This document shows, piece by piece, positions 1 to 8,751 of a DNA stretch of 35,882 nt. The position numbers were made by a program, and so were the translations under genes. Numbering within the stretch: the first letter of the stretch is position 1; the number at the start of each line of letters is the position of its first letter. This DNA is from Methanobacteriota archaeon (GTDB lineage: Archaea; Methanobacteriota_B; Thermococci; Methanofastidiosales; Methanofastidiosaceae). Below the pieces are notes generated by a model, which saw nothing but the letters and a program-made list of their open reading frames with translations, was not told where the DNA came from and searched no databases. The stretch spans positions 1 through 35,882 of the forward strand of contig JAMNZA010000125.1 in assembly GCA_023622545.1 (NCBI GenBank). Direction: 5' to 3'.

Positions 1-303
1 AAGATTTTGCAAAACATTCAGGACAACTGTGTCATTTTGACTAAAGAGCTTCTCAAATATTGCTAAAGCCTTTTCATAAAAAACCTCAGCTTCTGCATAT
101 TCGGCTTTATACTGAGATATAAGGCCAAGTAAAAATAGGCTCATGCCAGAGGCAGAATGTGACGGCCCATAGACATCAATTGCTTCGTTCAAAGATTTTC
201 TTGCAAGCCTTTTAGCTTCTATGTACTTTTCCATCTTCAATAGCCTAACTGAAGCGTTATAGAACTCTTCCCAAAGTGTAAAACTTCCGCTGTCAATGTC
301 CAT
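1..303 (-). CDS. TPR-repeat protein, N-terminal part (runs off the window)
   Basis: An open frame begins at an ATG (301-303, minus strand) and continues to base 1 without a stop, so only the first 101 residues are present. The segment from SASGMSLFLLGLISQYKAEY to about residue 90 fits a helix-turn-helix tetratricopeptide repeat (G, Y, A and A at the usual spacing) of the kinesin-light-chain-like kind. TPR proteins are protein-interaction scaffolds; no partner can be named. A TATA-like TTTAAATA lies on the minus strand at about 344-353, and GTGATGG just before the ATG can serve as ribosome binding site. It is transcribed divergently from the tungstate operon. Assignment to a TPR class is fairly safe, function is unknown. 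Confidence 0.7.
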   Translation of the reverse strand, partial: MDIDSGSFTLWEEFYNASVRLLKMEKYIEAKRLARKSLNEAIDVYGPSHSASGMSLFLLGLISQYKAEYAEAEVFYEKALAIFEKLFSQNDTVVLNVLQNL

Positions 304-422
304 TATCCATCACAATCCATTCTAATTTTTACTATACCAAGAATCTATTTAAATTTTATGGACTTTAAAAATAAAGAATCCGCTATTTTTTCATATTTTT
401 TGAAATCTGAATTATAATTCAG

Positions 423-470
423 TTAGATTTAAATATCGTTATTTCTAAAAAAACATAACGAGGTGGTATT
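423..470 (+). promoter_or_regulatory. Promoter and leader of the tungstate/molybdopterin operon
   Basis: GATTTAAATATC (426-437) is a strong archaeal TATA box. The leader that follows (CATAACG, then GAGGTGG at 460-466) closely resembles the leader of the secreted-protein gene at 30399 (CATAACGGTGATTTATTATG), with ATA in the place of ATG. This alignment is the main argument for the start chosen for wtpA. Confidence 0.65.
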
Positions 471-1490
471 ATAAATAAAAGAAAAAGTTATCTTAAGATA
501 TCAGCATTGTTCCTTATTGGAATAATGGTAGCATTGACAGCAGGATGCGCCTCTGAGCCAAAAACGGTAAGTGTATACCACGCCGGAAGTTTGGCCCAGC
601 CATTTCAAGCTGTTGAAAAGAATTTTGAAGCCGCTAACAGGAATACTGACGTACAGTTAGAAGCCGCAGGTAGCGTAGACACAATAAGAAAAGTTACGGA
701 ATTGGGAAAGCAAGCAGATGTCATCGGTTCAGCTGATTACAGGCTTATACCCCAGATGATGTATCCAAACTATGCTGACTGGTACATTGTTTTTGCCACA
801 AATGAGATAGTTCTTTGTTACACTGATCAGAGTAAATACGCTAGCGAGATTAATGCTGACAACTGGTATGAAATATTACAAAGACCTGATGTCCTATGGG
901 CATTCGGTAGCCCAAATATTGACCCATGTGGTTACAGGACAGTAATGACCATAAAACTCGCAGACCTTGCATACAACAAGCCGGTATTCAACAATCTACT
1001 TGCCGCACATACTGCAATCACACAGAAGGAAGTAAATGGCAGCTATCTAATAACAACTCCTGAAAATTTAAACCCAGATACTAAATACGTTACAATAAGA
1101 GATAAGTCAGAAGATCTTGTATCTATGACAATAGCCGGTGGAATCGATTATGCCTTCGAGTACAGATCAGTTGCAGAACAGAATAAGCTTAAGTATGTTG
1201 AACTACCCCCTTCAATAAATCTAAAAGACGTAAGATACGAGGATACTTACGCCAAAGTAAAAGTAAAAATATCAAACGGTACAACACAGACAGCAGCCCC
1301 TATAGCATACGGAATAACCGTACCAAAGAATGCAGTAAACAAAGACCTTGGAATCAAATACGTAGAACAAGTTATAAACGAAAATGGTCAGAAGATCTTC
1401 AGAGACATGGGGCAGCCACCAACTGTACCTGCACTAGGTTCAGGGGCCATCCCAGAGCAATTGAAAAAATACGTTGAAATGATAGATTAA
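471..1490 (+). CDS. wtpA: Tungstate/molybdate ABC transporter substrate-binding lipoprotein WtpA
   Basis: This is the extracytoplasmic tungstate/molybdate receptor of an ABC importer. VYHAGSLAQPF near the mature N-terminus is the oxyanion-binding signature of the WtpA/ModA family, and the total length (about 339 residues) fits. With a start at ATA 471 the protein has a classical lipoprotein signal: basic NKRK, a hydrophobic stretch, then LTAGC with the lipidated Cys at residue 26. The first conventional start, TTG at 507, would remove the basic residues. The SD GAGGTGG (460-466) is correctly placed for ATA 471 (or ATT 468) and far too distant for 507. It is the first gene of a ten-gene operon. 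Family assignment is secure; the non-standard start is inferred from context. Confidence 0.93.
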   Translation: MNKRKSYLKISALFLIGIMVALTAGCASEPKTVSVYHAGSLAQPFQAVEKNFEAANRNTDVQLEAAGSVDTIRKVTELGKQADVIGSADYRLIPQMMYPNYADWYIVFATNEIVLCYTDQSKYASEINADNWYEILQRPDVLWAFGSPNIDPCGYRTVMTIKLADLAYNKPVFNNLLAAHTAITQKEVNGSYLITTPENLNPDTKYVTIRDKSEDLVSMTIAGGIDYAFEYRSVAEQNKLKYVELPPSINLKDVRYEDTYAKVKVKISNGTTQTAAPIAYGITVPKNAVNKDLGIKYVEQVINENGQKIFRDMGQPPTVPALGSGAIPEQLKKYVEMID

Positions 1491-1504
1491 TGGAGGAATG
1501 AAAA

Positions 1505-2305
1505 ATGTTTTCTGAAATTAGAAGAAATCCTCTTCTAATTCTTTTTTTTATTTTAGGAATGGTCATAGTAGGATATATCATAGCTGCATTATCGCACATG
1601 CTTTATAGCCAGCTAGTTCTCCATCCCGGAGAGTTTATCGCTGTAATAAAAGATCCTGTAGTGTTACAGTCAATTTGGTTAACATTATACACATCATTTA
1701 TTGGAACAGTCATAGCTGTAATTTTGGGTATACCGCTTGCTTATATCCTTGCGCGATACGAGTTTCATGGAAAGGATATCATCGAAGCAATAGTGGATAT
1801 ACCAATTATCATCCCACACACGGTAGCTGGAATAGCTCTTTTCTCTCTACTTATGAGGAGGGGTGCTGTAGGAATGGCCTTCTCCAAATTAGGGATAGTA
1901 TTCCAAGACAACATGTGGGGGATTGTAATGGCAATGTTCTTTGTAAGCTGCCCGTTCTTTGTAGGAACTGCTAGAGAAGGGTTCAAGAGCGTTAATCCTA
2001 ATCTCGAACGGGTCGCAAGGACACTTGGCGCTTCCCATTGGGAATCCTTTTACCAGATTGCCCTTCCCTTGACCTTCAGGCATATATTCTCTGGAGCAAT
2101 CATGTCCTGGGCTAGAGGTATCAGCGAATTTGGTGCCATTATTATTATAGCATACTACCCGATGATTGCCTCAACTTTGATCCTGGCAAGATTCAACACA
2201 AACGGCCTTCAGGGCTCACAGCCTATAGCAGTGCTTCTGATAATGGTATGCTTCGTGACATTTGTCGTCTTACGATTAATTTCAAAGAGGGGTGGGAAAA
2301 GATGA
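1505..2305 (+). CDS. wtpB: Tungstate/molybdate ABC transporter permease WtpB
   Basis: This is the membrane permease of the WtpABC importer, 266 residues with about six hydrophobic helices. The cytoplasmic EAA loop that docks on the ATPase is visible at residues 169-189 (RVARTLGASHWESFYQIALP). SEFGAIIII, further on, is typical of molybdate/tungstate/sulfate permeases. It starts 14 bases after wtpA with SD GGAGG, and its stop overlaps the wtpC start (ATGA at 2302-2305), so the two are translationally coupled. Confidence 0.95.
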   Translation: MFSEIRRNPLLILFFILGMVIVGYIIAALSHMLYSQLVLHPGEFIAVIKDPVVLQSIWLTLYTSFIGTVIAVILGIPLAYILARYEFHGKDIIEAIVDIPIIIPHTVAGIALFSLLMRRGAVGMAFSKLGIVFQDNMWGIVMAMFFVSCPFFVGTAREGFKSVNPNLERVARTLGASHWESFYQIALPLTFRHIFSGAIMSWARGISEFGAIIIIAYYPMIASTLILARFNTNGLQGSQPIAVLLIMVCFVTFVVLRLISKRGGKR

Positions 2306-3357
2306 TCAGAGTAGAAAACGTTAGCAACAACTGGGGAGAATTCTCTCTTAAAGATATTTCATTGAACATCAAGGAAGACGAGTACTTCATAATCTTGGGG
2401 CCAACAGGCGCTGGAAAAACACTCTTACTTGAAATAATAGCAGGACTGCACTTTCCAAAAGAAGGAAAGGTCTTGATTAAAGGCAACGATGTTACTTTTT
2501 TAAATCCAGAGAAGAGAGGTCTTGGATTTGTCTACCAGGATTTCGCTCTTTTCCCGCACCTGAATGTGAAGAAAAACATCGAATACGGATTAAAGCTTAG
2601 AAAAGTTCCAGAGGAAGAACGAGAGAAAAAGGTCACAGAACTTGTGAATCTCCTTAAAATAAAGCACCTCTTGTCAAGAAATACTACAACTTTGAGCGGC
2701 GGTGAAAAACAGAAGGTTGCTCTCGCAAGGGCTCTTGCAATAAATCCAAAGATTATCCTAATGGATGAGCCATTTTCAGCACTTGATGAAAACACAAAGT
2801 CAAAGCTCATATCGGATATGAAAGAGCTTCACAATAAAGGCGGGATAACATTCGTACATGTCACTCACAGCCAGGAGGAGGCTATACTTCTTGCCGATAG
2901 AATTGGAATAATGATGGGCGGAACTATTGTTCAGGTAGGAACACCTGACGATATCTTCTATAAACCAATAACTAGAGAAATCGCTAAATTTGTCAAGATT
3001 GAAAATATCTGGGAAGGCAAAGTCCTAGATAAAAATCAAGATGAGATGACAATTGACGTTAATGGTAAGAAGATTGTTGCCCTACCCGACCACTTCAAAG
3101 TTGGAGATGGAGTTAGGCTTATCATAAGGCCAGAGGATATCCTATTAGGTAAAGGTAACACTAGCGCCAGGAACGAATTCAATGGAAAGGTATTGTCTGT
3201 AGTAAAGCATGGCTTCTATTATATTGTAAGAATAGACTGTGGATTTGAAGTTGAGGCTGCAGTGACAAAACAATCAATAGAAAACCTTTGTATCAAAGAA
3301 GGCAAGGACATCAATATATTTTTTAAAGCCACCGCACTTCAAGTAATTAAGAGATGA
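2302..3357 (+). CDS. wtpC: Tungstate/molybdate ABC transporter ATP-binding protein WtpC
   Basis: This is the ATPase that drives tungstate/molybdate import, 351 residues. Walker A GPTGAGKT is at 33-40, the Q-loop Gln at 79, the signature LSGGEKQ at 131-137, Walker B ILMDEP at 152-157 and the switch His at 189. The C-terminal 120 residues form a TOBE/MOP-like oxyanion-sensing domain. The frame is open upstream to 2248, but the ATG at 2302 gives the proper family N-terminus (MIRVENVS) and a 4-base ATGA overlap with wtpB. Confidence 0.95.
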   Translation: MIRVENVSNNWGEFSLKDISLNIKEDEYFIILGPTGAGKTLLLEIIAGLHFPKEGKVLIKGNDVTFLNPEKRGLGFVYQDFALFPHLNVKKNIEYGLKLRKVPEEEREKKVTELVNLLKIKHLLSRNTTTLSGGEKQKVALARALAINPKIILMDEPFSALDENTKSKLISDMKELHNKGGITFVHVTHSQEEAILLADRIGIMMGGTIVQVGTPDDIFYKPITREIAKFVKIENIWEGKVLDKNQDEMTIDVNGKKIVALPDHFKVGDGVRLIIRPEDILLGKGNTSARNEFNGKVLSVVKHGFYYIVRIDCGFEVEAAVTKQSIENLCIKEGKDINIFFKATALQVIKR

Positions 3358-3380
3358 GAGTAATCTCAAGCGGGGGTTTT

Positions 3381-4586
3381 GTGAAATACCTGAAACTTGA
3401 TACATATGAAGAGGTCATTGAAAAGATCAATGATTCTCTATCCTTTAATCCAAAGAAGGAAAAGGTTGCCTTGGCCGATTGCCTGGGACGGGTAACGGCT
3501 GAGGATATTATTTCGCCTATTGATGTGCCAGACTTTCCCAAATCACAGATGGACGGCTACGCCGTTAGATCAGATGATACCTTCAATGCTAGCGAAAGTT
3601 CTCCAGTGAAACTAAAGATTATAGAGAAAATTGACGCCGGCAGCTCCCCAAAACTTTCAATTGAGAGGGGGTTATGCTCTTATGTTGCAACAGGTGCTCC
3701 AGTGCCAAACGGTGCAGATTCAGTTGTCATGATAGAAAACACCCAACTTGAAGATGGTGCCATCGTTATAACAAGAGGACTAGCCCCTGGCGAAAATGTG
3801 ATGAAAAAAGGATTTGACATAAAAAAAGAAAATCCAGTTCTATCAAAAAATACCATCATTTCACCGAGGATGGTAGGACTGCTCTCAGGCCTCGGTATCG
3901 AGATTGTCTCAGTCTATAAAAAGCCAAAGATTGGCATCTTCTCAACAGGCAATGAAATTATCTTACCGGGGGATGCCTTAGAATATGGAAAAACTTATGA
4001 TGTGAACTCTTTTTACATTTCATCAAAACTTAGGAAAATTGGCTGCGACACACTCTTGCTTGGTATAGCAAGGGACACTAAGGATGACATATTCTCTAAA
4101 TTAAATGAGGCAAAGGATTGCGATATGATAATCCTCTCTGCCGGTGCATCTAAGGGCGAGAGGGATTTCGTTGAAGAGGCCATCAAGAGTTTTGGAGAGC
4201 TTATAATCCATGGAATCAGCATAAAACCTGGTAAGCCAACATTGGTCGGCCTAAAAGAAGAAAAGCTGATCTTTGGCCTCCCTGGACATCCAACTTCCTC
4301 ATTCGTTATATTCAATGTTCTGGTGATGCCTTTCATTTACAGGATACTTGGATTAGAAAAGTATCTAGAGATTAAAAAGCTAGTTTCAGGGGAGAGGATA
4401 TATTCAACTAAAGGAAGGAAGGATTTCCTGCCTGTAATAATAAATGGTAATACGGTGAATTCAGTGTTTAGAGGTAGCGGCGCCATATCAAGTTTTTTAA
4501 AAGCCGAAGGTGTCGCCATAATTAGCGAAACGACAGAATATGTTGACAAGGGAGAGGAGCTAGAAGTAATAATTTTGGAAGATTAA
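3381..4586 (+). CDS. moeA: Molybdopterin molybdotransferase MoeA, first copy
   Basis: MoeA inserts molybdate or tungstate into adenylylated molybdopterin. Diagnostic blocks are QMDGYAVR, TGAPVPNGADSVVM, STGNEI, AGASKGERDFV, KPGKPT and GLPGHPTSSF; the C-terminal domain IV is present. The GTG at 3381 is chosen because GGGGG (3372-3376) lies directly before it and the protein then starts MKYLKLDTYEEV, as usual for the family. An ATG at 3354 overlapping the wtpC stop would add nine residues and cannot be excluded. A second, divergent MoeA (7085) ends the same operon. Confidence 0.93.
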   Translation: MKYLKLDTYEEVIEKINDSLSFNPKKEKVALADCLGRVTAEDIISPIDVPDFPKSQMDGYAVRSDDTFNASESSPVKLKIIEKIDAGSSPKLSIERGLCSYVATGAPVPNGADSVVMIENTQLEDGAIVITRGLAPGENVMKKGFDIKKENPVLSKNTIISPRMVGLLSGLGIEIVSVYKKPKIGIFSTGNEIILPGDALEYGKTYDVNSFYISSKLRKIGCDTLLLGIARDTKDDIFSKLNEAKDCDMIILSAGASKGERDFVEEAIKSFGELIIHGISIKPGKPTLVGLKEEKLIFGLPGHPTSSFVIFNVLVMPFIYRILGLEKYLEIKKLVSGERIYSTKGRKDFLPVIINGNTVNSVFRGSGAISSFLKAEGVAIISETTEYVDKGEELEVIILED

Positions 4587-5477
4587 ATGTCTGAAATACC
4601 GATAAAAGTCCTAAGAGTGGCATTAACCCAGAGGTGCAACTTGAACTGCATCTACTGCCACCACGAGGGGGAGTGCTCCCAAGCCAATAACGGTAGGAAG
4701 GAGATAAGCAAAGATGATGTAGAAGACCTCCTCAAAGTTTCGAAAGGCCTTGGGATCAAAAAAGTACGTTTCACTGGTGGGGAGCCGCTTGTCCGAAAGG
4801 ATGTCGTTGACATCGTTGATATAGCATCTAGATATATGGACGATGTATCAATTTCCACAAACGGCACTTTGCTGAGTGAAAAGATTTCAGACCTAAAAGA
4901 GGCCGGAATTTCACGATTCAACATTACCCTAAATACACTAAACGAAGATACGTTCAAGAGCATAACTGGAAAGAACAAACTCCAAGAAGTTCTTGAAGGT
5001 ATTGAAAAGTCCTATGAGGAGGGCGTGTTCCCGATTAAGTTAAACGTGGTAGTCATGAAAAGAAACTACCCCGAGATAATGGATATGATAAAGTTCACAA
5101 AGGAGGGCATGGTCCTGCAGTTGATCGAACTCATCTCCTCAAAGGACGAAATTGATTCTGATTTCTATAAGGAGAACTACGTAAGCCTCTCACCTATAGA
5201 AAAGTATCTAGAGAAAAAGGCAGAAAGAGTAGTTCAAAGGGAGAAGCACAGAAGGAAAAAGTACTTCGTCCCACAAGAGGTTGAGATTGTTCGCTCAATG
5301 CACAACACCGTATTCTGTAAGAACTGCATGAGCATCAGGATGACTAGCGAAGGAGAGATAAAGAACTGTATCTTTAGAAACGACAATCTGATAAAGGTTG
5401 ATGACTTCTCTGACCTTGAGAAGTTAAAGGATCTGCTTGTAGAATCAATAAGGTCAAAAACCCCTTACTGGTGCTAG
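4587..5477 (+). CDS. moaA: GTP 3',8-cyclase MoaA (radical SAM)
   Basis: MoaA catalyses the first step of molybdopterin synthesis, radical-SAM rearrangement of GTP. The N-terminal cluster motif CNLNCIYC has Cys17, Cys21 and Cys24 (CX3CX2C). The second cluster is the C-terminal CX2CX13C (CKNC ... NC), which holds the substrate-binding [4Fe-4S]. GGEP of the SAM site is also present. At 296 residues it is at the short end of the family. The gene begins directly after the moeA stop codon. Confidence 0.95.
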   Translation: MSEIPIKVLRVALTQRCNLNCIYCHHEGECSQANNGRKEISKDDVEDLLKVSKGLGIKKVRFTGGEPLVRKDVVDIVDIASRYMDDVSISTNGTLLSEKISDLKEAGISRFNITLNTLNEDTFKSITGKNKLQEVLEGIEKSYEEGVFPIKLNVVVMKRNYPEIMDMIKFTKEGMVLQLIELISSKDEIDSDFYKENYVSLSPIEKYLEKKAERVVQREKHRRKKYFVPQEVEIVRSMHNTVFCKNCMSIRMTSEGEIKNCIFRNDNLIKVDDFSDLEKLKDLLVESIRSKTPYWC

Positions 5478-5478
5478 A

Positions 5479-5718
5479 ATGAAAGTTATTGTGAAGTATT
5501 TTGCAATCTATAAGGAAACAACAGGCGTTCCCGAGGAGGCCTTTGAGTTGGATAGGGGCAAATCTATAAATGAGCTTCTCAGTATAATTATTAAAAAATA
5601 CAACTTCAAAGATCAGGATAGCATGGTAGTTTCATTAAATCACGATTATATCAAGACAGATGTAAAATTAAAAGACGGGGACGAAGTGGCCATAATGATG
5701 CCAACAAGCGGTGGATGA
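5479..5718 (+). CDS. moaD: Molybdopterin synthase sulfur carrier MoaD
   Basis: This ubiquitin-like 79-residue protein ends in SGG, the Gly-Gly tail that carries the thiocarboxylate used by molybdopterin synthase. DGDEVAIMMPTSGG is the family C-terminal block. It sits one base after moaA and overlaps the frame of moaE, its partner in the synthase. No MoeB/ThiF-type activating enzyme lies in the window. Confidence 0.93.
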   Translation: MKVIVKYFAIYKETTGVPEEAFELDRGKSINELLSIIIKKYNFKDQDSMVVSLNHDYIKTDVKLKDGDEVAIMMPTSGG

Positions 5719-5719
5719 A

Positions 5720-6127
5720 ATGATCAAGATTCAAAAAGATGACTTTAGCGTTGATGTGGAGCTAAAGAAGATAAAAAACGACGAGTGCGGTGCTTCGGTC
5801 ATCTTTGTAGGGACTGTGAAATCCCCGATGAGAGGAAAGAAGGTAGTAAAACTAGAGCTTGACGCTTATATCGAGATGGCAGAAGAGAGGCTTAGAGAGA
5901 TTGAAGAGGATGCGAAAGAAAAGTATTCAATCAAGGAGAGCACAATAGTCCACAGGTATGGGGAGCTTTCTGTTGGCGACAACATAGTCCTCATAATAGT
6001 AAAATCAATTGACAGGACAAAATCCTTTGAAGGGGCAAAGTACATCCTTGAAAGGTTGAAGGAAGAGGTACCAATATTCAAGAAGGAGTATTTGGAGAAT
6101 AATGTATTCTGGCATGGAGGAATATAG
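5720..6127 (+). CDS. moaE: Molybdopterin synthase catalytic subunit MoaE
   Basis: This is the large subunit of molybdopterin synthase, 135 residues. [11 protein letters not shown] near the N-terminus and [20 protein letters not shown] near the C-terminus are the MoaE signatures, the latter containing the active-site Lys residues. The ATG at 5720 is preferred over the GTG at 5711, since GGTGG of the moaD 3' end (5710-5714) is then an SD at correct spacing. Confidence 0.93.
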   Translation: MIKIQKDDFSVDVELKKIKNDECGASVIFVGTVKSPMRGKKVVKLELDAYIEMAEERLREIEEDAKEKYSIKESTIVHRYGELSVGDNIVLIIVKSIDRTKSFEGAKYILERLKEEVPIFKKEYLENNVFWHGGI

Positions 6128-6128
6128 T

Positions 6129-6584
6129 ATGTTTTCACATTTATCTGAAAAAGGGGTGAAGATGGTCGACATCACCAAAAAAGAGGCGTCTGTTAGAACT
6201 GCAGTTGCCGAAGGTAAGATAGAGCTAAAAAAGGAAACTATCAGTTTGATAAAGGAGAATAAGGTAACTAAAGGGAACGTCTTAACGACGGCGCAGATCG
6301 CAGCAATCCATGCTGTGAAGAGGACTTCCGACCTAATCCCGCTCTGCCACCCGCTCCCGATAAATAAGGTCGATATCGATTTTGAAGTATATGATGATTC
6401 TATAAAGGCAATATGCATGGTCAAAACTGATTCGAAGACCGGAGTCGAGATGGAAGCCCTAACAGGAGTTTCTGTGGCGCTTCTTACAATATGGGACATG
6501 GTGAAATCAAACGAAAAGGACGCTTCCGGCCAGTACCCATCAACTGAGATCTATGGCATAAGAGTCCTAAAAAAGGAGAAGTGA
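6129..6584 (+). CDS. moaC: Cyclic pyranopterin monophosphate synthase MoaC
   Basis: MoaC converts the MoaA product to cyclic pyranopterin monophosphate. [10 protein letters not shown] and [20 protein letters not shown] are its hallmark blocks. The ATG at 6129 is selected because GGAGGA (6117-6122, inside the end of moaE) lies six bases upstream. The frame is open to 6102, but that extension would overlap moaE. The length, 151 residues, is standard. Confidence 0.95.
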   Translation: MFSHLSEKGVKMVDITKKEASVRTAVAEGKIELKKETISLIKENKVTKGNVLTTAQIAAIHAVKRTSDLIPLCHPLPINKVDIDFEVYDDSIKAICMVKTDSKTGVEMEALTGVSVALLTIWDMVKSNEKDASGQYPSTEIYGIRVLKKEK

Positions 6585-6586
6585 AC

Positions 6587-7084
6587 ATGTCATCAGAAAA
6601 ACACAAGAGCAGTGCCCCAAAGAGCTTGAACTATGGGATAATCACCGTATCAGACTCCTGCTATAAAGGCGTAGCCGAGGACAAATCTGGTAGCTACATA
6701 AAAGAGAAACTATCAAAGAACAACATAGTGGTAAAGACCATTATCGTCCCGGACGAGAAGGACCTCATAGAGAAGGCATTGTATGATATCCTCCCTGATG
6801 TTGATTGCGTTGTCACAACAGGCGGCACCGGCATAACAAAAAGGGACGTTACCATACAGACCATTAGGCCGCATTTTGACAAAGAGATACCTGGGTTTGG
6901 CGAGATATTTAGGTACTTGAGCTTTAGAGAGATAAGTTACCCTGGCATAATCTCAGGGGCTACAGCCGGAACAATAGGCGATAGGATAGTATTCTGCCTA
7001 CCGGGAAGCCTGAACGCCGCAAAACTTGGTACAGATATAATCGCCTCTGAAGCGGCCCATATGATTAAGCACCTGAGGGAATAG
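6587..7084 (+). CDS. moaB: Molybdopterin adenylyltransferase MoaB (MogA-type)
   Basis: This protein adenylylates molybdopterin before metal insertion by MoeA. The nucleotide-binding TTGGTGITKRDVT is at about residues 77-89, and PGFGEIFR follows as in the MoaB/MogA family. The ATG at 6587 is chosen over GTG 6581, since AAGGAG (6573-6578) is then about eight bases away. It overlaps no other gene and is followed immediately by the second moeA. Confidence 0.92.
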   Translation: MSSEKHKSSAPKSLNYGIITVSDSCYKGVAEDKSGSYIKEKLSKNNIVVKTIIVPDEKDLIEKALYDILPDVDCVVTTGGTGITKRDVTIQTIRPHFDKEIPGFGEIFRYLSFREISYPGIISGATAGTIGDRIVFCLPGSLNAAKLGTDIIASEAAHMIKHLRE

Positions 7085-8278
7085 ATGAAAGAGTTCAAAT
7101 CACTAATGTCATACGAGAAGGCGCTTGAGATTGTCATAAAGAATTCAAGTGAGTTTGATTCAGAGAGCTTAAGCCTTTCAGACTCTCTTGGCAGGGTGCT
7201 CTCAGAGGACTTATTTTCTAAGATTGATTCCCCCTCGTTTGATAGGTCTGCCATGGATGGATTTGCTATACAAGCAAAGGACAGCTTTTCTATATCAGAG
7301 GGCTCGCATATTGCCCTTGAAATTATAGATTCAATTACTGCAGGAAAAGTTTCTGATAAAAAGGTAACTAGTGGCACAGCCATAGAGATAATGACAGGGG
7401 CGATGATGCCTGAGGGTGCAGATTCTGTTGTCATGCAGGAGTTTACCGAACGGGACGGGGAAAAAGTCAGGATTTACAAAAAGGTATTCCCTTACCTCCA
7501 CGTTTCAAGAAGAGGCGAGGACATAAAGGAGGGAGACCTCCTGGTAAAGAAAGGGGCCATCCTTTCAGCACAGCACCTATCACTATTGAAATCACAAGGT
7601 GTAGAAAATGTGCGAGTAAAGAAAACTCCAAGGGTCGCTATAATAGTGACAGGTGATGAGCTAGTCGATAGAATCGATGAGAAGGACCCGGGAAAGATCC
7701 TTGATTCAAACTCGATAATGCTATCGTCACTGTCAAAGAAGGCTCTCTGCAAAGTTACATACCGAGCAATGGTAAATGACGATCAGAATGAAATCCTAAA
7801 TGCCATCTCAAATGCAAAGAAGGACTCTGACATCATTTTGATAACAGGCGGTAGCTCCTTCGGTAAGAAGGACATGCTCCCTAAGATTGTAGGCAATATG
7901 CTATTCCACGGAGTGACAATAAAACCAGGAAAACCAATAGGATTCTCAATCCAGGAAAAACCTATATTTATCATGTCAGGATACCCTGTTGCTTCATTTG
8001 TTCAGTTTTATCTATTTGTGATCCCTTACCTAGAGAGCATACTGAAGACAAAAATAATAAAGGATGTCAAATTACCATTTTCTGTAAGCATAGCTTCTGA
8101 GGTCGGTAGATTGGAATTTGTGAGATGCAGAATCGAGGACGATGAAATTGTGCCATTGAGGATCTTTGGCTCAGGCATAATTTCTTCAATCTCAAATTCA
8201 ACAGGTTATGTCCTAATAGATGAAAAAACAGAGGGTATAAATAAAGGAGAAAAGATCAGATTTTACTACTATATTTAA
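7085..8278 (+). CDS. moeA: Molybdopterin molybdotransferase MoeA, second copy
   Basis: A second MoeA-like protein of 397 residues with the same domain order as the first: FDRSAMDGFAIQ, TGAMMPEGADSVVMQ, VTGDELV, TGGSSFGKKDM, KPGKPIGF and SGYPVASFVQF. The motifs differ clearly from the copy at 3381 (PVAS for PTSS, GSSFGKKD for GASKGERD), so it is an old paralog rather than a recent duplicate. In archaea two MoeA types are commonly kept and have been proposed to differ in metal (Mo or W); which is which here cannot be read. It is the last gene of the operon. Confidence 0.92.
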   Translation: MKEFKSLMSYEKALEIVIKNSSEFDSESLSLSDSLGRVLSEDLFSKIDSPSFDRSAMDGFAIQAKDSFSISEGSHIALEIIDSITAGKVSDKKVTSGTAIEIMTGAMMPEGADSVVMQEFTERDGEKVRIYKKVFPYLHVSRRGEDIKEGDLLVKKGAILSAQHLSLLKSQGVENVRVKKTPRVAIIVTGDELVDRIDEKDPGKILDSNSIMLSSLSKKALCKVTYRAMVNDDQNEILNAISNAKKDSDIILITGGSSFGKKDMLPKIVGNMLFHGVTIKPGKPIGFSIQEKPIFIMSGYPVASFVQFYLFVIPYLESILKTKIIKDVKLPFSVSIASEVGRLEFVRCRIEDDEIVPLRIFGSGIISSISNSTGYVLIDEKTEGINKGEKIRFYYYI

Positions 8279-8523
8279 TCTGATGGGTCTATCATCTTTT
8301 TTAGCTCTTCTTTAAACTGATCGATTGACAACGTGTGGCCAAGCATCTGGAGTATTGTGGATAGATTTGACAGTATGGAGAGGTAGTAAGGCTTTACATT
8401 TTCCTCGTCCTTTACTTCATTTAGCATCTTTATTGATTCCTTAACTATCATATCGCAGTCTTCAAGTTTATCGCAATGCAGGAGACCGTCAAATATCATT
8501 TTTTCAAATTCTGTTAGTTCCAT
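8275..8523 (-). CDS. Small helical protein of unknown function
   Basis: An 82-residue acidic, mostly helical protein with no family I recognise. It contains two Cys (HCDKLEDCD), a long central helix and no membrane segment. The start is supported by GGTGA five bases before the ATG. Its stop codon overlaps the last bases of the convergent second moeA by four bases, so both genes end in the same place. The good SD and composition argue that it is real. Confidence 0.6.
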   Translation of the reverse strand: MELTEFEKMIFDGLLHCDKLEDCDMIVKESIKMLNEVKDEENVKPYYLSILSNLSTILQMLGHTLSIDQFKEELKKMIDPSD

Positions 8524-8619
8524 TTTTTCACCGTACTTTATTTAGTAGCCGAGATAAAATATTCCTATACTTAAGGGTATTGGATGGCTTAAATTGAATA
8601 ATGAATATATATTATTAAA

Positions 8620-8751
8620 TACCAAAAATATATAAAGTTTGAATCAATAATAATAATTAAGGGAAAGGGGAAGAATTGGTTAATTGTAATATTCATTGGG
8701 ATGATAAAAGTGAACTTTAGTTTACTTTCCCCTTATAATAAAGGTGATTTA
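8620..8751 (+). promoter_or_regulatory. Promoter and possible structured leader of the small coiled-coil gene
   Basis: AAAAATATATAAAG (8625-8638) is a TATA box, placing transcription start near 8658-8662. TAAGGGAAAG (8658-8667) can pair with CTTTCCCCTTA (8725-8735), ten pairs with one bulged C, closing just before the SD GGTGAT (8743-8748). The rest of the gap 8524-8751 shows nothing beyond the minus-strand SD near 8530. Confidence 0.4.
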
